From positions 62,001 to 126,000 of the forward strand of contig JAEYYB010000071.1 of assembly GCA_023430975.1 (NCBI GenBank): DNA of 64,000 bases, written 5' to 3'. How positions within the stretch are numbered: position 1 is the first letter of the stretch; each line of letters begins with the position of its first letter. Source of the DNA: Bacillota bacterium. GTDB lineage: Bacteria > Bacillota > Clostridia > Acetivibrionales > DSM-2933. Of this stretch, positions 1-8,715 are shown piece after piece. A program made the translations under genes and the position numbers. Under the pieces are notes generated by a model. The model did not search any database and had not been told where the DNA came from. It saw only the letters and a program-made list of their open reading frames with translations.

Positions 1-56
1 TTAAACCGTTCGTTATTTGCTCCGACAAATGTAAGATTATTAACACTTTTAATATA
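1..56. repeat. Family-1 palindromic repeat, partial copy at window edge
   Basis: The right half of the main dispersed repeat is visible: an ACCGTTCGTTATTTGCTCC core, then ACAAATGTAAGATTATTAAC and the CACTTTTAATATA end. The left half lies outside the window. It sits downstream of the minus-strand HD-domain gene. See 27079-27181 for a full copy. Confidence 0.85.
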
Positions 57-81
57 ATTTAGCAATTAAGAGTAATGCAGC

Positions 82-663
82 TTACACCTCACCTTTTAGA
101 CCAATTTCCTCAGCTACCTTTTGCATCCCCTTAATAGTCTCCTCTATCAGGAAATCCAGTTCTACTCCCAGTAATTTTGCTCCTTCTTCAATAACGTCAC
201 GATTAACACCTGCGGCAAACCCCTTCTGCTTCCATTTCTTTTTTACTGACTTGGTACCCATATCCAAAATGCTTTTATTTGGTCTTAAAAGTGCAGTTGC
301 TGCAATCAAGCCGGTTAGTTCATCAGTAGCATATAAAACCTTTTCCATTCTTTCTATAGGTTCAATATCAACGCATATTTTCCACCCATGGCTTTCAATA
401 GCTCTAATATATTCTTCCGGCCAGTTATTCGATGCAAGAATTTCCCTTGCTTTTTTACAATGCTCCTCAGGGTACTTTTCATAATCAATATCATGCACAA
501 GTCCTATAATACCCCATTTTTCCTCATCCATTTCATTATAAAGCTCCGCAAAATGATACATAACTGCTTCTACAGCCAAGGCATGTTTAATCAAGCTTTC
601 ATTCTTAGTGTATTCGTTTAACAAGCTAAATGCCTCATCTCTTGTAGGAATTATCGTTCCCAT
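82..663 (-). CDS. HD-domain phosphohydrolase-like protein
   Basis: This 193-residue protein belongs to the HD/HDIG superfamily of metal-dependent phosphohydrolases. The conserved HD pair is visible in GLVHDIDYEKYP at about residue 55, with an upstream histidine in LIKHALAVEA at about residue 27. A further histidine (ESHGW, about residue 91) could complete the metal site. Proteins of this size are common in clostridia and are often annotated as hydrolases, but the substrate is not known and may be a nucleotide. The start is supported by a purine-rich AAGGAAGGAA site just upstream of the ATG. There is no membrane segment. It lies 47 bp downstream of the flavoprotein gene and may be cotranscribed with it. 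Confidence 0.8.
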   Translation of the reverse strand: MGTIIPTRDEAFSLLNEYTKNESLIKHALAVEAVMYHFAELYNEMDEEKWGIIGLVHDIDYEKYPEEHCKKAREILASNNWPEEYIRAIESHGWKICVDIEPIERMEKVLYATDELTGLIAATALLRPNKSILDMGTKSVKKKWKQKGFAAGVNRDVIEEGAKLLGVELDFLIEETIKGMQKVAEEIGLKGEV

Positions 664-710
664 CCTAGTTCCTTCCTTCTTGATATATTTTATCTTTATG
701 TATCCTTACT

Positions 711-1286
711 TTAACCATTTAATTTTTTTAGCATCCAAACCATATTTTGGCCTAAGTTTTCAAAGGTACGCTTGCCTTCTTCATCGTTTTGGACTTCACC
801 TATATCTCTTGCCAGTGTCATATTCCAATAACTTGATGTCGCAATAGGCATCTCTGCAATGCCAAAGAAAAAATTAATAGCGGAATAGACAAAGTTTGAC
901 CCTGCACGTCTTACTGCCACAACAGGAGCACCTACCTTATGCTTTAGCAGGTTGTTATTTGCCTTAGACACATATCCGCATCTGTCAATAAACGCCTTAA
1001 CTTCAGTAGTCACATTGCTAAAGTATGTTGGCGAGCCTATAATAACTCCATCAGCATCAAAAACCTTTTCCAGAACATCATTTAGTTTATCATCTTGTAT
1101 TACACAGCGTTTGTTTTTACTTTTAAAGCAACCGCCGCATGCCCTGCAGCCATGTAAAAGCATGCCTCCAAGCTGAACATATTCAACCTCTATACCATTC
1201 TTAACCAGTATATTCCCAACTATCTCAAGACTTTGTTTGGTGTTACCATTTACCCTTGGACTGCCGTTAATTGCAATTACTTTCAT
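711..1286 (-). CDS. NAD(P)H-dependent FMN reductase / iron-sulfur flavoprotein family
   Basis: This protein of about 191 residues has a flavodoxin-like fold. The N-terminal phosphate-binding loop reads INGSPRVNGNT, and GSPTYFSNVTTEVKAFIDR is the second FMN contact typical of this family. A cysteine cluster, CRACGGCFKSKNKRC at about residues 50-64, resembles the site found in iron-sulfur flavoproteins. The expected role is cytoplasmic electron transfer or quinone/disulfide reduction; the partner is unknown. An in-frame TTG four codons upstream is possible, but the ATG at 1286 follows AAGGAG at a spacing of about 12 and matches the family N-terminus. It is downstream of the histidine kinase gene with a 121-bp gap. 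Confidence 0.8.
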   Translation of the reverse strand: MKVIAINGSPRVNGNTKQSLEIVGNILVKNGIEVEYVQLGGMLLHGCRACGGCFKSKNKRCVIQDDKLNDVLEKVFDADGVIIGSPTYFSNVTTEVKAFIDRCGYVSKANNNLLKHKVGAPVVAVRRAGSNFVYSAINFFFGIAEMPIATSSYWNMTLARDIGEVQNDEEGKRTFENLGQNMVWMLKKLNG

Positions 1287-1407
1287 AATCCTGATCAACT
1301 CCTTTATATAACAATTGATTAACCACTTTTAATATATAGAGAATTTCGTATTAAATCAAGTATCTATACTAACAAATTTTAACAATATACAACTAAAAAA
1401 TTAATTT

Positions 1408-2811
1408 TCATTCATCTTGATTTGTTTCCTTTGGCAGCGAAAGAATAAATTCAGTGCCATAATCTACTCTACTCTGAACCTCAATACGCCCTTTATGTGC
1501 CTCTGTGATAGCTTTCACAATTGTAAGCCCAATACCTGAGCCCCCGGTAAGCCTGTTTCGGGATTTATCAGCCCTATAAAATCTTTCAAATATGAACGGC
1601 AAGTCTTCTTCAGGTATACCTGGACCATTATCCTTAACACTTATTTCAGTAATATCTTCCGCACCTTTAACGCTTATCTCTACATTGCCACCTTCAGGTG
1701 TATACTTTAAAGCGTTTGATACCAGGTTAATAACTACTTGGCTGATTTTATCCTTGTCCGCAAAAACCTCTTCACTCTCGCCATTAAAAGCAATCTTGAT
1801 ATCCTTATTTTTAAACTCCGGTTCAAAATTTAAAACAATTCTATGGATAAGCTCTGATATATCAAAGCTTGTTTTGTTTAAAACAAGACTTTCGCTTTCA
1901 TATCTTGCTAATTTTTCAAGATCTCCTACCATTTTATTAATTCTGATTATTTCCTCGTGGCAGCTTTTCAGTCTCTCGGCATCAGGCTTCCAAATCCCAT
2001 CAATCATTGCTTCCATATGGCTTTGCAATGTTGCAAGGGGAGTTCTAAGCTCATGGGCTACATCGGCACCTATCCTTTTTCTCAATACTTCTTGCTTCTC
2101 AAGGGTTCCTGCCAAATTATTAATTGTTGATGTAAGCTGACAAATTTCCTTTGTATTTGATCTTTCCAAAACCCTGTCGGAAAAGTAGCCTTTAGCTATT
2201 GATTGTGCACTGCTTATCACTCTTGATATAGGAGAACTTAGCCTTCTTGCAATTATGGTTCCTAATACTAGTGAAAATAGCATTGTGAAAATTCCTATTC
2301 CTATAAGGAGTTTATTTAATGTATTTATGAAAGCAAGGTCATTATCGCTTAAATAGTATGGACCATATGAACCGATTTGTATCTCACCGACCTTTGTAAA
2401 TCCACTGTTTACAGCATATGGTATCTCAGTGTATGTTCCCTTCATATGGGGATAACGACTGCTTACGTTTTGGGCCATATGCTCTATAATCCGCTGGCAC
2501 ATGCCATTGTTATGGACCGTGGCATCCCAAATAATATCTTCATTTTTATCTTTTACCTTTATAATAAGTCCATTTTCAAGTGCTCTTACACCAATAGTCT
2601 CAATCATTTCCATGTTCCATTTTCCATTTTCCTGATACTGATGGCTGATTGACGATATAACATCCTTGTTTTTCTGTTCCTGGTTGTATTTTACATATTC
2701 CCTGAAATACTTATCAAGAAACAAGTTTGTTATAGCCATTATTAGCACTACACTAATAAGTGCAACAAGTGCATACGAAAAGGATAGTTTGACTTTTAAA
2801 CTATATTTCAC
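1408..2811 (-). CDS. Two-component sensor histidine kinase
   Basis: This 467-residue membrane kinase has a transmembrane segment at about residues 10-30, an extracytoplasmic sensor loop at about 31-165, a second membrane segment at about 165-188, and a HAMP linker. It then has a HisKA domain with the phospho-accepting histidine H253 (HELRTPLATL) and a HATPase domain with the N box (NLVSNALKYT), G1 box (DNGPGIP) and G2 box (GGSGIGLTIV). It should autophosphorylate and transfer phosphate to the regulator encoded 26 bp upstream. The start is GTG, preceded by a strong GGGAGGG site. The sensor loop gives no ligand clue. The copper/redox genes next door make copper or envelope redox stress a reasonable guess only. 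Confidence 0.93.
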   Translation of the reverse strand: MKYSLKVKLSFSYALVALISVVLIMAITNLFLDKYFREYVKYNQEQKNKDVISSISHQYQENGKWNMEMIETIGVRALENGLIIKVKDKNEDIIWDATVHNNGMCQRIIEHMAQNVSSRYPHMKGTYTEIPYAVNSGFTKVGEIQIGSYGPYYLSDNDLAFINTLNKLLIGIGIFTMLFSLVLGTIIARRLSSPISRVISSAQSIAKGYFSDRVLERSNTKEICQLTSTINNLAGTLEKQEVLRKRIGADVAHELRTPLATLQSHMEAMIDGIWKPDAERLKSCHEEIIRINKMVGDLEKLARYESESLVLNKTSFDISELIHRIVLNFEPEFKNKDIKIAFNGESEEVFADKDKISQVVINLVSNALKYTPEGGNVEISVKGAEDITEISVKDNGPGIPEEDLPFIFERFYRADKSRNRLTGGSGIGLTIVKAITEAHKGRIEVQSRVDYGTEFILSLPKETNQDE

Positions 2812-2837
2812 GTTCCCTCCCCCTCTTTTTCTCTAGT

Positions 2838-3536
2838 TTATTCCCCATTGAATCGATATCCTATGCCATGAACTGTCAAAATATACTTTGGTGATTTAGG
2901 GTCAGTTTCTATTTTTTGCCTCAAGTTTTTAATATGGGTATCTACAGTTCTGTCAAAGCCCTCAAAATCCTCTCCTAATGCTATTGAAATAAGTTCTTCT
3001 CTTGTAAAAGTCTTTTTTGGGTACTTTACTAACGTCATAAGAATTTTATATTCATTAGGTGTAAGATTTACTATACTGTTATTTTTTCTCACTTCATATT
3101 TCAGATTATCTATTATCAGGTCATCACTAAATGAAATAATATTTGAAAGGGGTACAGGATCTTCGGATGTTCTCCTTAATACCGCCCCAACTCTTGCAAC
3201 AAGCTGTTTTGGGCTAAAAGGCTTGGTTATATAGTCATCAGCACCAATATCAAGTCCCTTAAGGATATCCTCTTCTTCAACCTTGGCAGTAAGCATTATT
3301 ATGGGAACCCTTGATTGCTTTCTAATTATTTTGCAGGTTTCCTCTCCTGACATATCCGGAAGCATTAAATCTAAAACTATTAAAGAAGGATCTATTCTCT
3401 CAAACATATTAAGTGCCTGGTTACCATTGTATGCTTCATGAACCTCATATCCGCTATGTTCAAGGTAGGACTTTACCACCTCAACAATTTTTTTTTCATC
3501 ATCAACCACTAAAATCCTTTTCCCACAGCTAACCAT
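2838..3536 (-). CDS. OmpR-family response regulator
   Basis: This 232-residue protein has a receiver domain with acidic pocket D12/D13, phospho-acceptor D56 (VLDLMLP) and the conserved lysine in DYITKPF. A C-terminal winged helix follows (FTREELI, RTVDTHIKNLRQKI, HGIGYRF). The frame is open for 42 codons upstream, but that extension is encoded by a repeat element (3569-3673) and resembles no receiver N-terminus. The ATG at 3536 has GGAGG eight bases upstream, so it is taken as the start. OmpR-type proteins bind tandem half-sites about 11 bp apart, and such sites occur in three promoters of the adjacent copper/redox block, making this a candidate regulator of that block (inference). Confidence 0.93.
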   Translation of the reverse strand: MVSCGKRILVVDDEKKIVEVVKSYLEHSGYEVHEAYNGNQALNMFERIDPSLIVLDLMLPDMSGEETCKIIRKQSRVPIIMLTAKVEEEDILKGLDIGADDYITKPFSPKQLVARVGAVLRRTSEDPVPLSNIISFSDDLIIDNLKYEVRKNNSIVNLTPNEYKILMTLVKYPKKTFTREELISIALGEDFEGFDRTVDTHIKNLRQKIETDPKSPKYILTVHGIGYRFNGE

Positions 3537-3568
3537 CTCATCAACCTCCAAGGAATATTTCGTCAAAG

Positions 3569-3673
3569 CTAGATTAAAAGTGATAAATCTATTACATTTG
3601 TCTGTCGCAAATACCGTTGAACCGCTCGTTATTTGCTCCGCCAAATGTAAGATTATTAACACTTATAATCTAG
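3569..3673. repeat. Family-1 palindromic repeat, full copy
   Basis: A 105-bp copy whose ends read CTAGATTAAAAGTG and CACTTATAATCTAG. Relative to the consensus end TATATTAAAAG, the T-to-G change on the left is matched by an A-to-C change on the right, so the end pairing is kept. It lies just upstream of the response-regulator gene and creates a spurious N-terminal open extension of it. Confidence 0.9.
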
Positions 3674-3676
3674 ATG

Positions 3677-3715
3677 TTTTGCAATAATCATTTTACACTT
3701 TTAATTATTGCAAAA
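3677..3715. repeat. Family-4 inverted repeat (TTTTGCAATAAT)
   Basis: A perfect 12-bp inverted repeat, TTTTGCAATAAT at 3677-3688 and ATTATTGCAAAA at 3704-3715. Related inverted repeats built on ATGTTTTGC occur at 8496-8541 and 56740-56800. All three are intergenic. Confidence 0.75.
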
Positions 3716-3792
3716 TAAAAACAAAGCCCCTATTAAACAAATACGGGACTGTAAAGCATTACAGTTTGATATCTGTAATTAAGGAGCTTTCA
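3716..3792 (-). terminator. Probable terminator of the copper operon
   Basis: Downstream of copZ on the minus strand, the sequence can fold from AAAGCTCC to GGGGCTTT with an inner ACAG/CTGT pairing, and is followed by GTTTTTATTTT. It separates copZ from the response-regulator gene. The stem is imperfect and the loop is large, so efficiency is uncertain. Confidence 0.55.
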
Positions 3793-3808
3793 TTACTAAA
3801 AGGTATTG

Positions 3809-4021
3809 TTATACGACATCATAGCCTTGATCCTCAATAGCATCCTTTATCATATCAACATTAACCTTTGCCGGGTCGAATTCTATTGTAACTTTTTTTG
3901 TTTTCAAATCAACAGTTACGTTTCCAACACCATTTAAAGCTCCTACGGCTTTCTTAACACTGTTTTCACAATGACTGCAAGACATTCCCTCAACATTAAA
4001 GGTTTTCACTTCATTTGCCAT
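3809..4021 (-). CDS. copZ: Copper chaperone CopZ-like (heavy-metal-associated domain)
   Basis: This 70-residue protein is a single HMA domain with the metal-binding loop GMSCSHCENSV, the CxxC motif of copper chaperones. It should carry Cu(I) in the cytoplasm to the CopA ATPase encoded immediately upstream. The reading frame is open for 17 more codons, but the ATG at 4021 follows AAGGAGG and gives the normal family length. The spacing to copA is 13 bp, so the two are surely cotranscribed. A terminator-like structure follows. Confidence 0.92.
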   Translation of the reverse strand: MANEVKTFNVEGMSCSHCENSVKKAVGALNGVGNVTVDLKTKKVTIEFDPAKVNVDMIKDAIEDQGYDVV

Positions 4022-4034
4022 AATTAAATCCTCC

Positions 4035-6485
4035 TTATTTTGAACTCTTATTCTCATTCGTTCCACTATCATTATAGACTTTAAACCTTTTAAGACTCAA
4101 TGAGTTTGTTACCACCGATACTGAGCTAAATGCCATTGCACCACCTGCAAGGACAGGACTTAAAAAGCCTAAAGCAGCAAACGGTATTCCAATTATATTA
4201 TATATGAATGCCCAAAACAAATTTTGTTTTATTTTTCCCATGGTTTTCTTTGATAGCCTTATGGCAGTAGGTATTGATCTCAAATCCCCTCTCATAAGAG
4301 TTATATCTGCTGCCTCAATAGCAACATCTGTTCCTGTACCAATAGCCATTCCAATATCAGCTGTAGCCAATGCTGGTGCATCATTTATTCCGTCACCGAC
4401 CATTCCTACAACCTTACCCTGGCTTTTTAATTTTTCTACCTCTTCTGCTTTATTTTCCGGAAGAACCTCAGCCAGTACATTTTTAATGCCTACCTGTTTT
4501 GCAATAGCATTAGCAGTTCTCTTGTTGTCACCGGTTATCATATAAACTTCTATACCCATTTTTTGAAGGTCTTCGATGGCCTCCTTGGAATGCTCCTTTA
4601 CTGTATCTGCAACAGCAATAATTGCATCAATACTGTTATTGACTGACATTAGCATTGCAGTCTTTCCTTCATCCTCAAGCTTTGCAATAGTAACTTCAAT
4701 ATCAGCTACATTTAGCCCTATTTCAGTCATAAGCTTCCTTGTACCGATATAGATTTTCTTATCTTTGATAACAGCCTTTATACCTCTTCCAGGTATTGCT
4801 TCAAATTTGTCCGGGTCGGATAAATTACCATATACACCTTTTCCTTTTTCATATATTGCAACTCCTAAAGGATGCTCAGAAGATTTTTCGGATATTGCAG
4901 ATAGATTAAGTATTTCATCCTTACTCAAGCTGCCCAAATTAACAATATCTGTCACTTCAGGCTGTCCTTTTGTTATGGTTCCGGTCTTGTCAAGAACAAC
5001 ACTGTTTAACTTATAGGCTGTTTCCAAGTGTTCTCCGCCTTTAATGAGGATACCGTTTTCTGCACCCTTGCCTGTACCAACCATAATTGCAGTAGGAGTA
5101 GCAAGACCCAATGCACATGGGCATGCAATTACCAGTACAGATACTGCACTAACCATGGCAGATGTAAAATCACCTATTACAAGATACCATATTAAAAATG
5201 TTAAAACAGCTATACCTACAACCGCAGGAACAAATATACCCGATACCTGGTCAGCAATTTTTTGAATCGGAGCCTTTGATCCCTGGGCGTCCTCAACCAT
5301 TTTGATTATCTGTGAAAGAGCTGTATCCTTGCCTACTTTTGAAGCCTCAAATTTAAATGTACCAAACTTATTTATGGTTGCACCGATTACTGAATCTCCG
5401 ACCTTCTTCTCTACCGGAAGGCTCTCTCCTGTTAGCATTGACTCATCTATAGACGAATTACCCTCTAATATCTTTCCATCACATGGTACCTTTTCTCCAG
5501 GCCTTACAACTACAACATCTCCAACCACCACTTCTTCTATGGATACATCCTCTTCAATACCATTTCTTATAACCCTTGCAGTCTTTGCCTGAAGCCCCAT
5601 TAGCTTCTTTATGGCTTCCGAGGTTTTACCCTTTGCAACCGCCTCAAGATATTTTCCAAGGAGTATAAGTGTTATAATCACCGCCGCAGCTTCAAAATAT
5701 AATTCCTTCATCATACCTTCCTTATGAGGCTGGAAAAAGGCGTTATATATACTAAAGAAATAAGCTGCCGATGTCCCCAGGCTAATGAGAACATCCATAT
5801 TTGCACTCCTAGCTTTTAAAGCATGATAAGCATTCCTGTAAAATCTAAAACCTATGATAAATTGAACCGGAGTAGCTATTATTAATTGGAAATACTCGTT
5901 ATGCAAAAATCCAATATCTATATGAAAAAGCATAACTACCATAGCCAGGATAAGGGGTGAACTCAATAAGGCAGAAGCTATAAGTTCAAACCTTAGCCTC
6001 TTAATTTCCTTCTCCCGCTGCTCCTTTTCCCTGTCAGCAGCCACTTCCTGAGCCTTCTCAGCTTTGTATCCCAAAAACTCTATGACACCAATAATATCCG
6101 ATGCTTTTATTTTTGATGGATCGTACTCAACGTTTGCCTTTTCTGTAGCAAGGTTAACAGAAGCCTTTATTACCCCGTCTGTTCTTCCAAGCTTCTTTTC
6201 TATTTTTGCCGAGCATGCTGCACAGGACATACCGCTTACTTTAAGCTCAAATCTGGCATTTGCCTGTTCTGTTTCCCTTTCAATTCCGAAACCAAGTTTT
6301 TTAATAGCCTCAGTTATTCTGTCACTGTCAACTGATATATCATTAAACTCGACAGTTGCTTTTTCAACAGCAAAGTTAACATTTGCTTTTTCAATACCAG
6401 GCAATTTATTTATTGTTTTTTCAATTCTTGCTGCACAAGCTGCACAAGTCATCCCCGATACTTTAAATGATTCCTTCCGTATCAC
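4035..6485 (-). CDS. copA: Copper-translocating P1B-type ATPase
   Basis: This 816-residue membrane pump exports Cu(I). Two N-terminal HMA domains carry GMTCAAC (about residue 11) and GMSCAAC (about residue 86). Later motifs are the actuator loop LTGESLPV, the intramembrane CPC metal site (IACPCALG, about residue 455), the phosphorylation site DKTGT (about residue 495), SEHPLG of the ATP-binding domain and the hinge GDGINDAPAL. The length and domain order are typical. The start is GTG after AGGGTG. It lies 43 bp downstream of the TauE-cupredoxin fusion gene and 13 bp upstream of copZ, forming a three-gene copper operon. Confidence 0.96.
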   Translation of the reverse strand: MIRKESFKVSGMTCAACAARIEKTINKLPGIEKANVNFAVEKATVEFNDISVDSDRITEAIKKLGFGIERETEQANARFELKVSGMSCAACSAKIEKKLGRTDGVIKASVNLATEKANVEYDPSKIKASDIIGVIEFLGYKAEKAQEVAADREKEQREKEIKRLRFELIASALLSSPLILAMVVMLFHIDIGFLHNEYFQLIIATPVQFIIGFRFYRNAYHALKARSANMDVLISLGTSAAYFFSIYNAFFQPHKEGMMKELYFEAAAVIITLILLGKYLEAVAKGKTSEAIKKLMGLQAKTARVIRNGIEEDVSIEEVVVGDVVVVRPGEKVPCDGKILEGNSSIDESMLTGESLPVEKKVGDSVIGATINKFGTFKFEASKVGKDTALSQIIKMVEDAQGSKAPIQKIADQVSGIFVPAVVGIAVLTFLIWYLVIGDFTSAMVSAVSVLVIACPCALGLATPTAIMVGTGKGAENGILIKGGEHLETAYKLNSVVLDKTGTITKGQPEVTDIVNLGSLSKDEILNLSAISEKSSEHPLGVAIYEKGKGVYGNLSDPDKFEAIPGRGIKAVIKDKKIYIGTRKLMTEIGLNVADIEVTIAKLEDEGKTAMLMSVNNSIDAIIAVADTVKEHSKEAIEDLQKMGIEVYMITGDNKRTANAIAKQVGIKNVLAEVLPENKAEEVEKLKSQGKVVGMVGDGINDAPALATADIGMAIGTGTDVAIEAADITLMRGDLRSIPTAIRLSKKTMGKIKQNLFWAFIYNIIGIPFAALGFLSPVLAGGAMAFSSVSVVTNSLSLKRFKVYNDSGTNENKSSK

Positions 6486-6528
6486 TTTATCACACCCTTT
6501 GAATTTTATATATTAACAACCCTATAAC

Positions 6529-8463
6529 TTAGCCACAGCAGCCACCGCCGCCACCCGATCCGCTTGCTGGTTTATAGTCCTTAACTTCATTTTTTATATC
6601 ATCCAGATTTATATTATTTATATCATCCACTACCTTTACATACCCATTTAACATTCCCATCCAACATTTAAATGTAAAATCTCCTTCCGGAACAAACTCA
6701 ATCTTATTTTCCCCATCTTTCAAAGTCATCTGCGAGTTGTATTCTGGAAATATAAGTCTGTTGTTGCAATAATTCAGCTGTTCACCATTAATTATGAAAT
6801 TAGTCTTTACTCCTTTTTGTATAACAATAACCGCAGGAGAAAAACCATAATCATTGACATTAAAGCTTATATCTTGGACTCCATCCTTAATTTTGCCTAT
6901 TGCAATATCATCAACAGGAATATTACCTCCGATAAATTTTGTAGCTTTTGAGCCTGCTACACAACATCCTCCACCAATAGAACCAGATTGGTCGGAATTA
7001 TCATCAGCACTACTAATGCCATCATCGGAAACCTTTGTGATATCAGGCACGACCTTAATGCTGCTGCTTATCATGCCCATCCAGCATGTATACACAAATG
7101 TTCCTTCCTTTTCAGGTGTAAACTCTATTATATTGTCACCAGAAGTCAGCTTCTCGTTCTCAATTCCAAACTCCTTGGAAGTTATGGCATTGTTACAGCC
7201 GTTTAAGCTTTCTTTATCGGCTTTAATTATCCACTTAACAGGAATATCTTTTTGTACAACTATAGGGGTATAGCCTCCTGGCTCAAGGGTTATTGTTACA
7301 ACCTGCTCTCCACCCTCTATCCTTGCAATATTACCGCTTCCGGATGAAGCTCCTAATGCAAGACCAATATTGTATCCTGAAAGGTTAAATCCTCTATTAA
7401 GCATAACCACTCCAAGTATCATGACCAATACTGCACTTACATTAAGCATTTTATGCGTAAACTTGCCGCTTAAAAGTGAACTTATTGCACCAAAACCAAA
7501 CATCAAAGGAACAGTACCTATACTAAATAGAAACATTGACAATGCACCCGCCAGCATACTGCCTGTTCCCAAAGCGTATAGCTGCATTGCCTGTAGAGGG
7601 CCGCAAGGCATTAATCCATTCAATAATCCTATAAATAAAGGCCCTTTTTTACCTGTATTACCATGAATCTTTTTCCCAAATATTTTAGGCATCCTGGGAT
7701 TAATCTTTCTAAGCCATGGAAAAATGTTTAACATATTTAGACCCATTATCACCATAAATATACCTGATACTATAGCAATTATGCCTTTTGCCGTACCCGA
7801 GAAGCTTACCACAGACCCCAAGGCCCCTACTATACCGCCTATAACAGTATAAGATATAACCCTGCCTAAATTGTATAAGGCACTTTGTTTTAACTTTGAA
7901 AGCTTTGTAAATCTTCTTTTCTGGCTGTTCTCATCATTATTTATATCGTACTCATTACTGCCAATCTTATGCTGTACACATACCGACAGATTGATTCCTC
8001 CGCACATTGCTATACAATGCAGTGAAGTCAGAAGGCCAACAACAAATAGTATACCATATCCCATAGACTGGTTGACTTCAGGTATAAAATTAAAACCTAC
8101 TGTGTTATTGATAATCAAATACAAAGCTAAAATTATAACACCAATTCCTATAATCTGCCCCGGGCTCATTCTATTTTCTTTAGTGATACGTGATGCTCCT
8201 GGTTCCTTTTTTTGATCCACTATATCATTTGCAGATGAAGCTTTACTTTTCACCTTATAATCAAGCTTCTCTATAGTCTTAATAATTCTTTCAATATCAA
8301 CTCTATTACTGTCGTAAGTAACATAAACTTTCGAACTGCTGTATATGGCTTTAGCTTCTTCCATACCGTCAAGTTTCATTAAAACATTCTCTATTCTCAT
8401 TTCGCAACTGGTACAGGTCATACCTTCTATATGAAGAGTTTTTTGTATCATTTTTTCTTCCAT
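6529..8463 (-). CDS. HMA / TauE-SafE-type membrane / double cupredoxin fusion protein
   Basis: This 644-residue protein joins three modules. An HMA domain (GMTCTSCEMRI, about residues 6-70) is followed by a polytopic domain of the sulfite-exporter TauE/SafE or DsbD-transmembrane superfamily (about 105-370), with LHCIAMCGGI and MPCGPLQAMQ, each holding a conserved cysteine. Two cupredoxin-like repeats follow (about 390-470 and 530-610), each with an early CNN and a late CWMGM. Each repeat is followed by a GGGCC tail, one internal and one at the C-terminus. Similar fusions are annotated in Firmicutes as TauE/SafE proteins. Copper relay across the membrane, together with CopA, is inferred. A strong GGAGG precedes the ATG; it is the first gene of the copZ-copA operon. 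Confidence 0.88.
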   Translation of the reverse strand: MEEKMIQKTLHIEGMTCTSCEMRIENVLMKLDGMEEAKAIYSSSKVYVTYDSNRVDIERIIKTIEKLDYKVKSKASSANDIVDQKKEPGASRITKENRMSPGQIIGIGVIILALYLIINNTVGFNFIPEVNQSMGYGILFVVGLLTSLHCIAMCGGINLSVCVQHKIGSNEYDINNDENSQKRRFTKLSKLKQSALYNLGRVISYTVIGGIVGALGSVVSFSGTAKGIIAIVSGIFMVIMGLNMLNIFPWLRKINPRMPKIFGKKIHGNTGKKGPLFIGLLNGLMPCGPLQAMQLYALGTGSMLAGALSMFLFSIGTVPLMFGFGAISSLLSGKFTHKMLNVSAVLVMILGVVMLNRGFNLSGYNIGLALGASSGSGNIARIEGGEQVVTITLEPGGYTPIVVQKDIPVKWIIKADKESLNGCNNAITSKEFGIENEKLTSGDNIIEFTPEKEGTFVYTCWMGMISSSIKVVPDITKVSDDGISSADDNSDQSGSIGGGCCVAGSKATKFIGGNIPVDDIAIGKIKDGVQDISFNVNDYGFSPAVIVIQKGVKTNFIINGEQLNYCNNRLIFPEYNSQMTLKDGENKIEFVPEGDFTFKCWMGMLNGYVKVVDDINNINLDDIKNEVKDYKPASGSGGGGGCCG

Positions 8464-8495
8464 AGTATACCTCCAGGCACATAAAGTTTAACAAT

Positions 8496-8541
8496 ATGTT
8501 TTGCAATTATAATATTAAACTTTCAAATCATAGCAAAACAT
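8496..8541. repeat. Family-4 inverted repeat (ATGTTTTGC)
   Basis: ATGTTTTGC at 8496-8504 and GCAAAACAT at 8533-8541, in the leader of the TauE-cupredoxin gene. The arms match those at 3677-3715 and 56740-56800. Confidence 0.65.
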
Positions 8542-8601
8542 TTTCTTAGGTCTATAAATCGCGTATATTCGATTTATATTTATAATTCTAACAGGAAAAT
8601 A

Positions 8602-8614
8602 TGAAGATTTTATG
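8602..8614 (-). promoter_or_regulatory. Candidate operator CATAAAATCTTCA (11-bp direct repeat)
   Basis: Read on the minus strand the site is CATAAAATCTTCAT, with two CAT half-sites 11 bp apart. A TATAAA box lies 16 bp downstream of the CTTCAT half, the arrangement expected of an activated promoter. It is about 140 bp upstream of the TauE-cupredoxin start. The 13-mer recurs upstream of the DUF2318 gene and, with two changes, upstream of ccdA. Confidence 0.5.
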
Positions 8615-8658
8615 TAGGAAATAAAGAGTTGTAATATCGCAATCACTTTTTAAATAGA

Positions 8659-8682
8659 AAAAGGTGGATTTCCCCACCTTTT
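8659..8682 (-). terminator. Intrinsic terminator downstream of the DUF2318 gene
   Basis: Perfect 9-bp stem AAAAGGTGG/CCACCTTTT with a 6-base loop, followed on the minus strand by TTTTTCTATTT. It closes the gene ending at 8716. Confidence 0.85.
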
Positions 8683-8715
8683 CAAGCCTATATTTAGTAC
8701 ATTTCAAAAAATGCA

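Noticed and set aside
3537..3662. 42-codon N-terminal extension of the response regulator
   Set aside because: The extension is encoded by a repeat element and has no similarity to receiver domains; the ATG at 3536 has a proper ribosome site.
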